From Chryseobacterium sp. JJR-5R (GTDB lineage Bacteria > Bacteroidota > Bacteroidia > Flavobacteriales > Weeksellaceae), in assembly GCF_034047335.1 (NCBI RefSeq), contig NZ_CP139137.1, forward strand, positions 1,054,001-1,118,000: DNA of 64,000 nucleotides. Reading direction: 5' to 3'. Below are positions 37,511 through 46,249 of the stretch, piece after piece. The notes under the pieces were generated by a model that was not told the DNA's origin, did not search any database, and saw only the letters and a list, made by a program, of their open reading frames with translations. Position 1 is the stretch's first letter; each line of letters opens with the position of its first letter. The translations under genes and the position numbers were made by a program.

Positions 37511-38194
37511 TTAAAAAAAGTATTTGATTTTTTCAAAAATAGATAGATCTTTATCTAAAGTTGCAGACTTAGCCTTGAAATCTGATTTCAGTTTTTTATA
37601 TTGCTGATTTATCTGTTTTTTTTCTTCCTGAAGTTGTTTCTGCCTAAATTCTTCTGATTGTTTTTTCTGAGAAATCATTAAGTTTATTTCTTTAATTATC
37701 CACTCATGAAAACGGAGTCTATTTTTTTGTGCGTTTTTTTCAGGACTGACTTCGGAGTTTGAAGCATAGTTATCTACCCAAGTATTTCCATATTCTTCTC
37801 CATTGACAACGATAAATGAATAGCAGCCACAGCCATATCCTGCTAATTGAATCGTTCCGTTAATGAAATCTTCATATTCATCAGTTTTGAAATTGAATTC
37901 ATTATTTAGTTTGAAAGGTAACGAAGGATTGTGCTCATCTTCTTCATAATAATAATCTGAAAAATTAATTCTGTCAGTCAGATTAAAATTATGCTGATCA
38001 GTATTTATGATTCCATTTGCAATATTCAATAAGAACCATCTAAAGTCATCAGGGATTTTAACGGAAAACTTGTTCTCAAAATTTTCTATTGACCTTGGAT
38101 TAGCTGTAGGTAAAAATTTATAGTCATTTTTAAAACGTTCTTTAAATTTTTGGATATGTATTTCAATTTCTGAGATTATATCTGGACTGATCAT
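37511..38194 (-). CDS. SMI1/KNR4 (SUKH) family protein
   Basis: 227 residues. The SUKH fold covers about residues 30-170: PRSIENFENKFSVKIPDDFRW then FLLNIANG, and later GYGCGCYSFIVVNGEEYGNT. The last 60 residues are a Lys/Gln-rich coiled coil. In bacteria SUKH proteins are often immunity proteins against contact-dependent or polymorphic toxins, but no toxin gene is adjacent here, so this may be an orphan immunity gene. It lies between the ABC-F remnant and a broken toxin-antitoxin locus. Confidence 0.82.
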   Translation of the reverse strand: MISPDIISEIEIHIQKFKERFKNDYKFLPTANPRSIENFENKFSVKIPDDFRWFLLNIANGIINTDQHNFNLTDRINFSDYYYEEDEHNPSLPFKLNNEFNFKTDEYEDFINGTIQLAGYGCGCYSFIVVNGEEYGNTWVDNYASNSEVSPEKNAQKNRLRFHEWIIKEINLMISQKKQSEEFRQKQLQEEKKQINQQYKKLKSDFKAKSATLDKDLSIFEKIKYFF

Positions 38195-38220
38195 AATGTA
38201 ATTTTTTATTCATTTAATCG

Positions 38221-38509
38221 CTACGAAATATCCATTTGCTGATGAAGAAGTGTTATGATTTCTATTTCTTCATTTTCAATATTGACTTTATAAAATACAA
38301 AATGCGATTTATCATTGAACAGAAATAATCTTTTCTGACTTCACTATAATCTTTTCTGGATTTTGGATGTTCATATAAATATTCAATTTCATTCAATTCA
38401 TTCATTAATCAAAATAACAATCTGCCTGTCCTTCTGACCAAGTTTCAGAAGTATACAGCCAAATTTTTTCTAAATCGTTTAATGCTTCTTTAGTCATTTT
38501 GAATTTCAT
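38221..38509 (-). pseudogene. ParE/RelE-type toxin, frameshifted remnant
   Basis: Starts MKFKMTKEALNDLEKIWLYT at 38509, reaches a stop after DCYFD, and continues in other frames with EYLYEHPKSRKDYSEVRKDY and then KSHFVFYKVNIENEEIEIIT, ending HQQMDIS. These pieces in order make a near-complete ParE toxin of about 95 residues with at least two frame changes. Its start overlaps the stop of the preceding antitoxin fragment, the usual arrangement in such modules. Confidence 0.7.
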
Positions 38510-38586
38510 TATTCAGCAGAACATTTTTGATAAATATTTTCCAAAAATTCTTTACGGTCAAAATTCTCAACAAATCCGGATTTATT
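38509..38586 (-). pseudogene. 3' end of an antitoxin gene next to the ParE remnant
   Basis: Reads KSGFVENFDRKEFLENIYQK then CSAE and a stop that overlaps the toxin ATG. The DNA-binding front half is missing, and a promoter-like box lies directly upstream of what is left. By position and by its acidic/aromatic toxin-binding-type tail it is the antitoxin. Confidence 0.5.
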
Positions 38587-38587
38587 T

Positions 38588-38595
38588 CAAAGATA
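38588..38595 (-). promoter_or_regulatory. -7-like element before the antitoxin remnant
   Basis: TATCTTTG on the minus strand immediately before the remnant; it probably moved next to it through a deletion, or it is chance. Confidence 0.35.
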
Positions 38596-38688
38596 TAGAA
38601 AATTATGTTTTTAACTCTTAAACCACATGATTTCCACCCGTCCAAAAATAAAATCCCCCTCAAATTTGCCCACCCAATTTTTTAAAAG

Positions 38689-38696
38689 TAATTTTG
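38689..38696 (+). promoter_or_regulatory. -7 element of purA
   Basis: TAATTTTG followed by C, 26 bases before the ATG at 38722. Confidence 0.6.
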
Positions 38697-38721
38697 CATG
38701 AATCTAAAATAAAAGTAAAAT

Positions 38722-40008
38722 ATGTCAACTTACGTAGTTGTAGGTCTTCAGTACGGAGATGAAGGGAAAGGAAAAATCACGGATGTTTTATCGGCAAAAT
38801 CGGATTATGTGGTGCGCTTCCAGGGTGGAGACAACGCAGGTCACACGGTATATGTGGGTGAAGAGAAATTCGTATTGCACCTTCTTCCGTCGGGAGTTCT
38901 TCAGTGCAAAGGGAAATGTATCATTGCAAACGGCGTGGTGGTAAATCCTAAATCTTTCATTAAGGAGGTGAATCAGATCGAAAGCAAAGGCTTGAGAACG
39001 GATCACATTTTTATCAGCAGAAGAGCGCATGTCATCATGCCTTACCACATTCTTTTGGATACCTACCGTGAAGAAGAGCACGGAGGAACGCAGATCGGGA
39101 CCACTAAAAAAGGAATCGGGCCGTGCTACGAAGATAAGATCGCCAGAATCGGGATCCGGATGGTAGACCTTTTAAATCCTGAAATTTTAAGAGATAAAAT
39201 TGAGAAAAACCTGAAGGTTAAGAATTCTCTTTTTGAAAAATACTACGGAAAACCGACTTTGGATGTTGAAGAAATTTACAATGAATTTTTAGAAATCGGG
39301 AAACAGCTTCAGGACAGGATCGTGGATACGGAACTGGAACTGAACGAGGCCATCAGAGACGGTAAAAACGTTTTGTTTGAAGGCGCGCAGGCCTTGATGC
39401 TGGATATCGACTTCGGAACTTATCCTTATGTAACATCATCTTCACCTTCTACGGGCGGGGTTTGTACTGGAGCGGGAGTGCCGCCTACCTCGCTTCAGAA
39501 TTTAATCGGTGTTGCCAAAGCCTATTGTACAAGAGTAGGAAACGGGCCTTTCCCTTCCGAGCTGGACAATGAACTGGGGGAAAGCATCAGACAGATCGGC
39601 GGTGAATTCGGAGCTACAACCGGAAGACCAAGAAGAACGGGATGGTTAGACCTGGTTTCTTTAAAGCATGCCTGTATGATCAACGGGATCAATAACCTGG
39701 TCATTACCAAATTAGATGTTCTTACGGGAATTGAAAACCTAAAGATCGTAACCCATTATAAAACGGAAGACGGAAAGATCATTGATTATTTCACATCATC
39801 AACCGAAAAATTATACAACTACGAGCCGATCTACCAGGATCTGCCGGGCTGGAACGAAGACCTGACGAAAGTAAGAAGCTACGACGAACTCCCGGATACC
39901 GCTCAGAAATACATCGAATTTATCGAAAAATACCTGGGAATCAATGTTTATCTGGTATCCGTAGGACCGGAAAGAAGCCAGAACATCATCAGAAAAGAAT
40001 TATTTTAA
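38722..40008 (+). CDS. purA: adenylosuccinate synthetase
   Basis: GTP-dependent joining of IMP and aspartate in AMP synthesis. The protein has 428 residues, full length. Diagnostic segments: VVGLQYGDEGKGKITDVL at the N-terminus, RFQGGDNAGHTV, GTTKKGIGPCYEDK, LFEGAQALMLDIDFGTYPYV, and TTGRPRRTGWLDL. Followed by a strong terminator, so it is a single-gene unit. Confidence 0.97.
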   Translation: MSTYVVVGLQYGDEGKGKITDVLSAKSDYVVRFQGGDNAGHTVYVGEEKFVLHLLPSGVLQCKGKCIIANGVVVNPKSFIKEVNQIESKGLRTDHIFISRRAHVIMPYHILLDTYREEEHGGTQIGTTKKGIGPCYEDKIARIGIRMVDLLNPEILRDKIEKNLKVKNSLFEKYYGKPTLDVEEIYNEFLEIGKQLQDRIVDTELELNEAIRDGKNVLFEGAQALMLDIDFGTYPYVTSSSPSTGGVCTGAGVPPTSLQNLIGVAKAYCTRVGNGPFPSELDNELGESIRQIGGEFGATTGRPRRTGWLDLVSLKHACMINGINNLVITKLDVLTGIENLKIVTHYKTEDGKIIDYFTSSTEKLYNYEPIYQDLPGWNEDLTKVRSYDELPDTAQKYIEFIEKYLGINVYLVSVGPERSQNIIRKELF

Positions 40009-40036
40009 GAGATAATCATCCATTAAAATACAAAAA

Positions 40037-40067
40037 AGAGACGGTCAGCTTGACGGTCTCTTTTTTT
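40037..40067 (+). terminator. terminator after purA
   Basis: AGAGAC ... GTCTCT stem with an internal mismatch, then seven T. Confidence 0.8.
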
Positions 40068-40191
40068 GTTTTAAAAGGTTTCAAATGCCATTCAAAGTAG
40101 ATATTTTAAGATCTTATTTTTTATACTATGCATCATCCGATATTAAACGCATGATTGTTATTTGTAGCATAGTTAAAATTTTATATTTGCA

Positions 40192-40199
40192 TGTAATTT
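40192..40199 (+). promoter_or_regulatory. -7 element of the TonB gene
   Basis: TATATTTG followed by C; leader of about 105 AT-rich bases before the ATG at 40314. Confidence 0.5.
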
Positions 40200-40313
40200 T
40201 TTAAATTAATGGTGATTCGATAATTTTATGGCAAATTTTTTGATGTTAAAATATTATTTATCAATAAAGGGTAATAAACTAATAATCTTAATCAATGCTT
40301 AAAAATTAAAAGG

Positions 40314-41150
40314 ATGAAACACATGCATCAGAATCAGGAATTTCGTTTTAACGAAGTTCTCTTTGAGCACCGTAACAAAGAATACGGTGCTTACGCCTTA
40401 AGAAACGAATCGGATAAAATTTTAACAAAAGCTCTTTTCATAGGTGCAGGTTTGTTAGCGGCAATTTCTTTAACGCCGCTGGCAGTTAATCTATTTAAGA
40501 GCGGGCCTTCAATACATATACCGGTAGATGGCCCGCCGGTAGTGATCAAATTGAAAAAGATCGACCAGATTGATCCTCCTCATGTACAGGTAAAACCGCA
40601 ACCTGCTGTTATAAGAATCAAGACTGTTGATCAAACAGTTCCAGAGCCAAAAGCAGTTGTAACGAATGAGAAAAAAGATATTCCTAAAAATCATGAGAAC
40701 GCAGTTGCAGGTATTCAGACATCTGACGGAAAAGAGATTACAACACCGGAATATATTCCAATTGCGCCTCCTGTAAATACGTCAGGAACATCTACAGCTC
40801 CGGTACAGACTGAAGTACAGCTCAAACCTGAAGACAATACACCTAAGACCATAGTAGATGTTGAGGCCAGTTTTATGGGTGGTATCGATACATTCAGAAA
40901 TAAAGTAATGAATAATTTTGACGGCTCCGGAATGGAGTCTGACGGTATTATGAAAACTACCGTTACCTTTATTGTAGAAAAAGACGGGACTATTTCCGGA
41001 CTTAAAGCAGATGGTAAAAATGCTGATTTTAACAGTGAAGCCCTGAGAACGGTTAAGTCCATTAAAGGAAGATGGGTTCCTGCCAAAGTCAAAGGCCAGC
41101 CCGTAAGAAGTTATTTCAAGTTTCCGATAACAATGAAGTTTGAGGGATAA
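40314..41150 (+). CDS. energy transducer TonB
   Basis: Links inner-membrane proton energy to outer-membrane SusC-type transporters. The protein has 278 residues. A short cytoplasmic start carries the Bacteroidetes motif FNEVLFEHRNKEYGAYALR, then a single membrane span (about residues 40-62), a Pro/Lys/Val-rich periplasmic linker, and a TonB C-terminal domain (about residues 195-277: FRNKVMNNFDGSG, VTFIVEKDGTISGLKADG, PVRSYFKFPITMKFEG). No ExbB/ExbD genes are nearby. Could serve the SusC at 2872. Confidence 0.9.
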   Translation: MKHMHQNQEFRFNEVLFEHRNKEYGAYALRNESDKILTKALFIGAGLLAAISLTPLAVNLFKSGPSIHIPVDGPPVVIKLKKIDQIDPPHVQVKPQPAVIRIKTVDQTVPEPKAVVTNEKKDIPKNHENAVAGIQTSDGKEITTPEYIPIAPPVNTSGTSTAPVQTEVQLKPEDNTPKTIVDVEASFMGGIDTFRNKVMNNFDGSGMESDGIMKTTVTFIVEKDGTISGLKADGKNADFNSEALRTVKSIKGRWVPAKVKGQPVRSYFKFPITMKFEG

Positions 41151-41173
41151 TTCCCTTTAACATAAATAAACAC

Positions 41174-41210
41174 TTATCCACAAAGAATTTTTTTTGTGGA
41201 TAATTTTTTT
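41174..41210. promoter_or_regulatory. inverted DnaA-box pair doubling as a terminator hairpin
   Basis: TTATCCACA at 41174-41182 and its exact complement TGTGGATAA at 41195-41203 form a stem around a 12-base loop. Seven to eight T follow. The 9-mers match the DnaA box TTATNCACA exactly. The simplest reading is the TonB gene terminator; the location just before parA makes an origin-linked reading possible. Confidence 0.55.
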
Positions 41211-41287
41211 TATCGTTAAATCGCTTATTAACAATATTTTAACTCAATTTTCGTTTTATTGATTCATTAAGAGCAAGGAAAAATGTG

Positions 41288-41295
41288 TATTTTTG
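41288..41295 (+). promoter_or_regulatory. -7 element of the parA operon
   Basis: TATTTTTG; its TTG is in frame with parA but the start is the ATG at 41314. Confidence 0.55.
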
Positions 41296-41313
41296 AGCCT
41301 TAAAGTTCGAATA

Positions 41314-42087
41314 ATGGGAAAAATCATAGGTATCGCTAATCAGAAAGGGGGAGTAGGGAAAACAACAACAGCTGTTAATTTGGCCGCGGCATTAGGGGTA
41401 TTGGAAAAAAAGATCTTAATCATTGATGCTGATCCTCAGGCCAATGCCACTTCCGGGCTTGGCGTGGAAGATGTTAAGTATTCTACATATAATCTTCTGG
41501 AACACAGTGTTGAAACCAGAACCTGTATCAAACGTACGGCAACGCCGAACCTTGATATTGTTCCTTCCCATATTGACCTCGTAGCGGCAGAAATTGAGCT
41601 GGTGGATAAAGAAGACCGTGAGTACATGCTGAAAAAAGCATTGCAGGAGGTAAAGGATGATTATGACTATATCATTATCGACTGTGCACCGAGTTTAGGA
41701 CTGATTACGGTTAATGCGCTTACCGCAGCCGATTCTGTGATTATTCCGATCCAGTGTGAGTATTTCGCCCTGGAAGGGCTTGGCAAATTACTGAATACCA
41801 TTAAAAACGTTCAGAAAATCCACAACAAAGACCTGGATATCGAAGGCCTGCTGCTTACCATGTATGACAGCCGTTTAAGACTGTCCAATCAGGTGGTGGA
41901 AGAAGTGAACGCACACTTTCCGGAAATGGTTTTTGAAACCATCATCAGCAGGAATGTAAGGCTCAGCGAAGCGCCGAGTTTCGGGGAAAGCATCCTGAAT
42001 TATGATGCAGAAAGCAAAGGTGCGATCCAGTACATCCAATTGGCGGAAGAAGTTTTATTAAAAAACGAAAAATTAGTAAAGAATTAA
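41314..42087 (+). CDS. parA: chromosome partitioning ATPase ParA
   Basis: Soj/ParA-type Walker ATPase driving origin segregation. It has 257 residues from the ATG at 41314. The deviant Walker A IANQKGGVGKTTTAVNLAA is at the N-terminus, then LIIDADPQANATSGLG and IIIDCAPSLGLITVNAL, with the C-terminal NVRLSEAPSFGESI typical of chromosomal Soj. parB follows after 35 bases. No parS site (TGTTTCACGTGAAACA) was seen in the window. Confidence 0.96.
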   Translation: MGKIIGIANQKGGVGKTTTAVNLAAALGVLEKKILIIDADPQANATSGLGVEDVKYSTYNLLEHSVETRTCIKRTATPNLDIVPSHIDLVAAEIELVDKEDREYMLKKALQEVKDDYDYIIIDCAPSLGLITVNALTAADSVIIPIQCEYFALEGLGKLLNTIKNVQKIHNKDLDIEGLLLTMYDSRLRLSNQVVEEVNAHFPEMVFETIISRNVRLSEAPSFGESILNYDAESKGAIQYIQLAEEVLLKNEKLVKN

Positions 42088-42122
42088 AAAGCGTATAGCA
42101 GGAGCTAAAGCTGAAAGCAGAC

Positions 42123-43013
42123 ATGAAAGACAAAAAAAGAGCGATGGGACGTGGTTTGGGCGCCATTCTGAGTGCCGAATCCAAAGCAACGATCAATTCC
42201 GCAACAGACGAAGGAGCGGATAAGTTTGTAGGGAATATCGTAGAAATAGCCATTGAAGATATTTATCCCAACCCAACCCAGCCAAGAACTTATTTTGACG
42301 AAAAATCATTAAACGAACTTGCCCAGTCTATTACAAACTTAGGTGTTATCCAGCCTATTACCTTGAGGAAAGAAGGGGAAAGGTTCGAGATCATTTCAGG
42401 GGAAAGGCGTTACAGGGCCAGTAAGATGGCCGGTCTGGAGTCAATTCCTGCCTATATCCGCCTGGTCAATGATCAGGAGCTTCTTGAAATGGCCCTGGTG
42501 GAAAACATCCAGAGGGAAGATCTTGATGCCATCGAAATCGCACTGACCTATCAGAGGCTGATGGATGAAATCGGGCTTACCCAGGAAAATTTGAGCCAGA
42601 GGGTAGGGAAGGACAGAAGCACCATCACCAACTCAATCAGGCTGTTGAGGCTGAACCCCGATATTCAGAATGCCATCAGGAGCGGTGAGATTTCAGCGGG
42701 ACACGGCAGGGCAATCATCAGCCTTGAAAATGAAGAGCACCAGAAGATTCTGTTTGACCTGATTATTAAGGAAAAACTGAATGTGCGCCAGGCAGAACAG
42801 GCTGCTACAGCACTGAAAAATCCAAAATCGGCAGCGGCAAAAAGAGCAAAGGTTGAACTTAACAACAATTACAAAAGGGCCCAGAAAACAATTGCTGATA
42901 TCCTGGATGTAAAAGTTGAAATAAAAACCACCGGAAACGGTAAAAAAGGTAAAATTGTCCTGGACTTCAAAAATGAGGACGAACTGGAATATATTTTATC
43001 CCATATCAAATAA
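42123..43013 (+). CDS. parB: chromosome partitioning protein ParB
   Basis: CTP-dependent DNA clamp that loads at parS. The protein has 296 residues. The N-terminal ParA-contact start (KKRAMGRGLGAILS) leads to the ParB/Srx domain with ISGERRYRASKMAGLESIPA, then ENIQREDLDAIEIA and the helix-turn-helix (RVGKDRSTITNSIRLLRL, SAGHGRAIISLEN). The stop codon is followed at once by the ATG of the next gene (TAAATG), so the next gene is translationally coupled. Confidence 0.96.
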   Translation: MKDKKRAMGRGLGAILSAESKATINSATDEGADKFVGNIVEIAIEDIYPNPTQPRTYFDEKSLNELAQSITNLGVIQPITLRKEGERFEIISGERRYRASKMAGLESIPAYIRLVNDQELLEMALVENIQREDLDAIEIALTYQRLMDEIGLTQENLSQRVGKDRSTITNSIRLLRLNPDIQNAIRSGEISAGHGRAIISLENEEHQKILFDLIIKEKLNVRQAEQAATALKNPKSAAAKRAKVELNNNYKRAQKTIADILDVKVEIKTTGNGKKGKIVLDFKNEDELEYILSHIK

Positions 43014-43655
43014 ATGAAGAAAATATTTTTTATATTTTTCCTATGCCTGTTTGCGGTTGCCTATTCGCAGGTGAACCCCAATGACACCATCCGGGTAGAA
43101 TACCACCCGACAGACAGCGTGTCTGTGGAAAGGAACAATACAGAGACGGAAGCCAGCGTGGTTTCGGATCTGGAGAAGGCAAACGGACCGACCGGGAAAA
43201 CATTAAAACTGAACCCTACCAAAGCAGGACTGTATTCTGCTGTTTTACCGGGATTGGGCCAGTTTTACAATAAAAAATACTGGAAGATTCCCATTGTATG
43301 GGGAGCGGTAGGAGCAGGAGTCGGCATAGCGGTATGGAATGACAAGCAGTACAGGAAATACCGGGAATATTATATTGCCAAGCTCAACGGTACCCCTAAT
43401 GAATTCGTGGATACCCATCCCTGGCTCGATAAAGTAGCATTGGGAAATGCACAGGACCGGGCAAAAAGGCAGAGGGATTATGCCATTGCCATTTCAGGAC
43501 TGATTTACATCTTAAATATTGTGGATGCTGTGGTGGATGCCCATTTGTATGAAAGCCGCCATGATCCGGATCTTTCATTCAATACGGCTGTTATTCAGGA
43601 TCAATATGGGTTTACCCCTCCGAAAACAGGAGTGAGTTTGAGTTACCGGTTTTAA
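43014..43655 (+). CDS. DUF5683 membrane-associated protein
   Basis: Unknown function; conserved in Bacteroidetes next to parB. The protein has 213 residues with a signal peptide (about residues 1-18, YSQ). The family core is GLYSAVLPGLGQFYNKKYWKIPIVWG, a hydrophobic stretch also known from small membrane proteins that begin with a proline/glycine turn. A second hydrophobic helix (YAIAISGLIYILNIVDAVVDAHL) and a barrel-like end (GVSLSYRF) follow. It starts directly on the parB stop. Confidence 0.85.
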   Translation: MKKIFFIFFLCLFAVAYSQVNPNDTIRVEYHPTDSVSVERNNTETEASVVSDLEKANGPTGKTLKLNPTKAGLYSAVLPGLGQFYNKKYWKIPIVWGAVGAGVGIAVWNDKQYRKYREYYIAKLNGTPNEFVDTHPWLDKVALGNAQDRAKRQRDYAIAISGLIYILNIVDAVVDAHLYESRHDPDLSFNTAVIQDQYGFTPPKTGVSLSYRF

Positions 43656-43721
43656 TCATTAATTAATAGATAAACTGTTTTTAATAAAATATTTGTATTA
43701 AAAACAGATAAATAAAAGAAT

Positions 43722-44423
43722 ATGAAAATAGCATTAGTTGGATATGGTAAAATGGGCAGGATTATCGATGAAATTGCCACGAAAAGGGGACACGAAGTTG
43801 TAGCCCGCCTGAAAGAAACCCCAACTGCTGAAAACCTGAACCATCCGGATGTTGTTATTGAATTTTCCCTGCCGGAAGCCGCTTACGGAAATATCAAAGC
43901 CTGCCTCGAAAATAAAATTCCGGTAATCTGCGGAACCACAGGATGGCTTGACAGAAAACCTGAAATTGAAAAGCTGGCTGTTGAAAACGGGACTGCCTTT
44001 TTATACGGATCCAACTTCAGCCTGGGCGTAAACTTATTCTTTGCACTTAACGAAAAGCTGGCCGCCCTGATGAAAAATGCAGATGATTATTCCTGCCAGC
44101 TTGAAGAAATCCACCATATTCACAAAAAAGATGCACCGAGCGGAACCGCAATTTCCATTGCAGAAGGCATCTTTAAAAACAACCCGAAATTCGATGCCTG
44201 GAAGCTGGAAGAGACTCAGGGAAATCAACTGGGTATTTTTGCTGTTCGTGAAGATGAGGTTCCCGGAACCCACAGTGTATTCTATAGAAGCGAAGTGGAT
44301 GAAATTGAAATCAAGCATACCGCTTTCAACAGGAATGGTTTTGCCCTGGGTGCCGTGGTAGCTGCGGAATGGATCAGGGATAAAAAAGGGAATTTTGAGA
44401 TGAAAGATGTTTTGGGACTTTAA
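43722..44423 (+). CDS. dapB: 4-hydroxy-tetrahydrodipicolinate reductase
   Basis: NAD(P)H reductase of the lysine/diaminopimelate pathway, which supplies peptidoglycan. It has 233 residues, slightly short but usual for Flavobacteriia. The nucleotide-binding start is IALVGYGKMGRIIDE, then VICGTTGW and GSNFSLGVNLFF. The substrate region EIHHIHKKDAPSGTAISIAEG has the conserved His-His, Lys and SGTA. Sits between the par genes and lepB, probably the same transcription direction and possibly the same operon. Confidence 0.96.
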   Translation: MKIALVGYGKMGRIIDEIATKRGHEVVARLKETPTAENLNHPDVVIEFSLPEAAYGNIKACLENKIPVICGTTGWLDRKPEIEKLAVENGTAFLYGSNFSLGVNLFFALNEKLAALMKNADDYSCQLEEIHHIHKKDAPSGTAISIAEGIFKNNPKFDAWKLEETQGNQLGIFAVREDEVPGTHSVFYRSEVDEIEIKHTAFNRNGFALGAVVAAEWIRDKKGNFEMKDVLGL

Positions 44424-44532
44424 TTTTGTAACAAAATCCCTACATTGCGGACTTATAATAAATAATAATGAGCAGCAAATTACTCATTGCTCGTTACCGA
44501 TTACTCAAATTATAGATTAGGCACAAAAATTT

Positions 44533-46188
44533 ATGAATTATTTTTTAACTTATGCAGTATACGTTCTCATCTTATCTGTATTGATGGGGATTTCCACCTG
44601 GAAGCTGTTCAAAAAAATGGGGTATAATCCATTATTTTCCTTTATACCTTTTTACAATTACTTTATCATTTTAAAAGAAGCAAAGCAACCGGTGTGGTGG
44701 GCACTTTTATCCTATCTGCCAATTGTCGGACCGATCATGATGTCGGTTTTTCATATTTATCTCATGAAGAAATTCGGGAAAAGCCCGCTTCTGACAGCTA
44801 TTCTTCCATTTGTTTATATGGCAAGTGTGAATTACTCTAAAAATCCGGAACTGATCGATGAAAGCGAAGATGACCTTTATTTAACGGATGAAGAGAAAAT
44901 GGCGAAAAGTAAAAAGAAAGATTCCTTTTTAGGGTCTATTACTTTTGCCGTTGTATTTGCTACCATTATTCACGTGTTCGTTACCCAGCCTTTCGGGATC
45001 CCGACAGGATCTATGGAAAGAACCCTGTTGGTAGGTGACTTCCTTTTCGTTAATAAATGGAGCTATGGTTACCGCCTTCCCATGCGTCCGGTTGCCGTAC
45101 CTTTCCTGCAGGGAACCATGTTTGATTCCGGTGAAAAAGGAAACCCCAAAGATGATCCGAAATCTTATGTTGACGGTATTAAACTGCCTTATGAAAGAAT
45201 TCTGCAGTTCAGCAAGCCTCAAAGAAATGACGTGGTGGTTTTCAACTACCCGCAGGATTCCGTACACACGGCCATCGACAGAAAGGATCCTTATGTAAAA
45301 AGATGTGTTGCCGCTGCCGGTGATACTTTTGAAATGAGAGCCGGAAGGCTTTTCGTTAACGGGAAACCGGAAACTATTTTAGGAGATCAGGAAGTTCAGC
45401 ATGCCTATACTGTAAATACCGGAACCCAGCTTGATATTCCGGGAATGTACAATACCTACGGATTTTTACCGGTAAGGGAAATGCAGAGCGATAAAGGCGG
45501 GTTTACCTATATGTTCCAGGGCCTCACGGATAGAACGGCAAAAGACATCAAAGCCCTGCCGAATGTCATCAGCATGGAGGAAAATATTTATCCTAAAGAT
45601 TCCGCCACGATTTCATACAAATTGAATGCTGATAAAACAGCGTATACAAAAAGTATTGATACCACCCAATCCATTTTCCCGATCAACAAGCCTTGGAACC
45701 AGGATTGGTACGGGCCTCTGAAAATTCCTAAAAAAGGGGATGTTGTTACCATAAACACGGAAACACTGCCGGAATATCAATGGATTATTAAAAAGTACGA
45801 AAACAACACCCTGGAGACTAAAAACGGTAAAATCTTCATCAACGGGAAGGAAACCAATCAGTATACCATCCAGCAGGATTATTACATGATGGTGGGAGAC
45901 AACAGGGATGCGTCTTTAGATGCAAGATTCTTCGGCTTTGTTCCGGAAGAAAATATTGTCGGGAAACCGATGTTTACCTGGATGAGCCTTCAGGGCGCAT
46001 TCAAGGACGCGAGTTCCTCTTATCAGGCACCGTTTAAGGTACGTTGGGACAGGATGTTTAAAGCTACAAATACCGGTGAATCCAACAAAACCTCCTATTG
46101 GTGGATTGCAGCCATGATTCTTATCCTGTTCTTCGGATGGGAGTACTTTGTAAAGCTGTTGAGGAAAAAGAAAACGGAAGACGATTAA
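44533..46188 (+). CDS. lepB: signal peptidase I, large Bacteroidetes form
   Basis: Inner-membrane protease that removes signal peptides. At 551 residues it is much longer than E. coli LepB. Several N-terminal membrane segments (about residues 1-95) precede the catalytic domain. Nucleophile Ser160 lies in GIPTGSMERTLLVGD and the general base Lys256 in DPYVKRCVAAAGD. A long insert of about 160 residues separates this from the final box (MMVGDNRDASLDARFFGFVP). The C-terminus has one more span. Catalytic residues are intact. Confidence 0.94.
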   Translation: MNYFLTYAVYVLILSVLMGISTWKLFKKMGYNPLFSFIPFYNYFIILKEAKQPVWWALLSYLPIVGPIMMSVFHIYLMKKFGKSPLLTAILPFVYMASVNYSKNPELIDESEDDLYLTDEEKMAKSKKKDSFLGSITFAVVFATIIHVFVTQPFGIPTGSMERTLLVGDFLFVNKWSYGYRLPMRPVAVPFLQGTMFDSGEKGNPKDDPKSYVDGIKLPYERILQFSKPQRNDVVVFNYPQDSVHTAIDRKDPYVKRCVAAAGDTFEMRAGRLFVNGKPETILGDQEVQHAYTVNTGTQLDIPGMYNTYGFLPVREMQSDKGGFTYMFQGLTDRTAKDIKALPNVISMEENIYPKDSATISYKLNADKTAYTKSIDTTQSIFPINKPWNQDWYGPLKIPKKGDVVTINTETLPEYQWIIKKYENNTLETKNGKIFINGKETNQYTIQQDYYMMVGDNRDASLDARFFGFVPEENIVGKPMFTWMSLQGAFKDASSSYQAPFKVRWDRMFKATNTGESNKTSYWWIAAMILILFFGWEYFVKLLRKKKTEDD

Positions 46189-46249
46189 TGATAAGTTAAA
46201 TAAATATAAATAAAATGAAGTGTTTGAAAAAATGCTTCATTTTTGCATA

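Noticed and set aside
40870..43020. parS site near parAB
   Set aside because: No TGTTTCACGTGAAACA-like palindrome could be found in this region or elsewhere in the window by eye.
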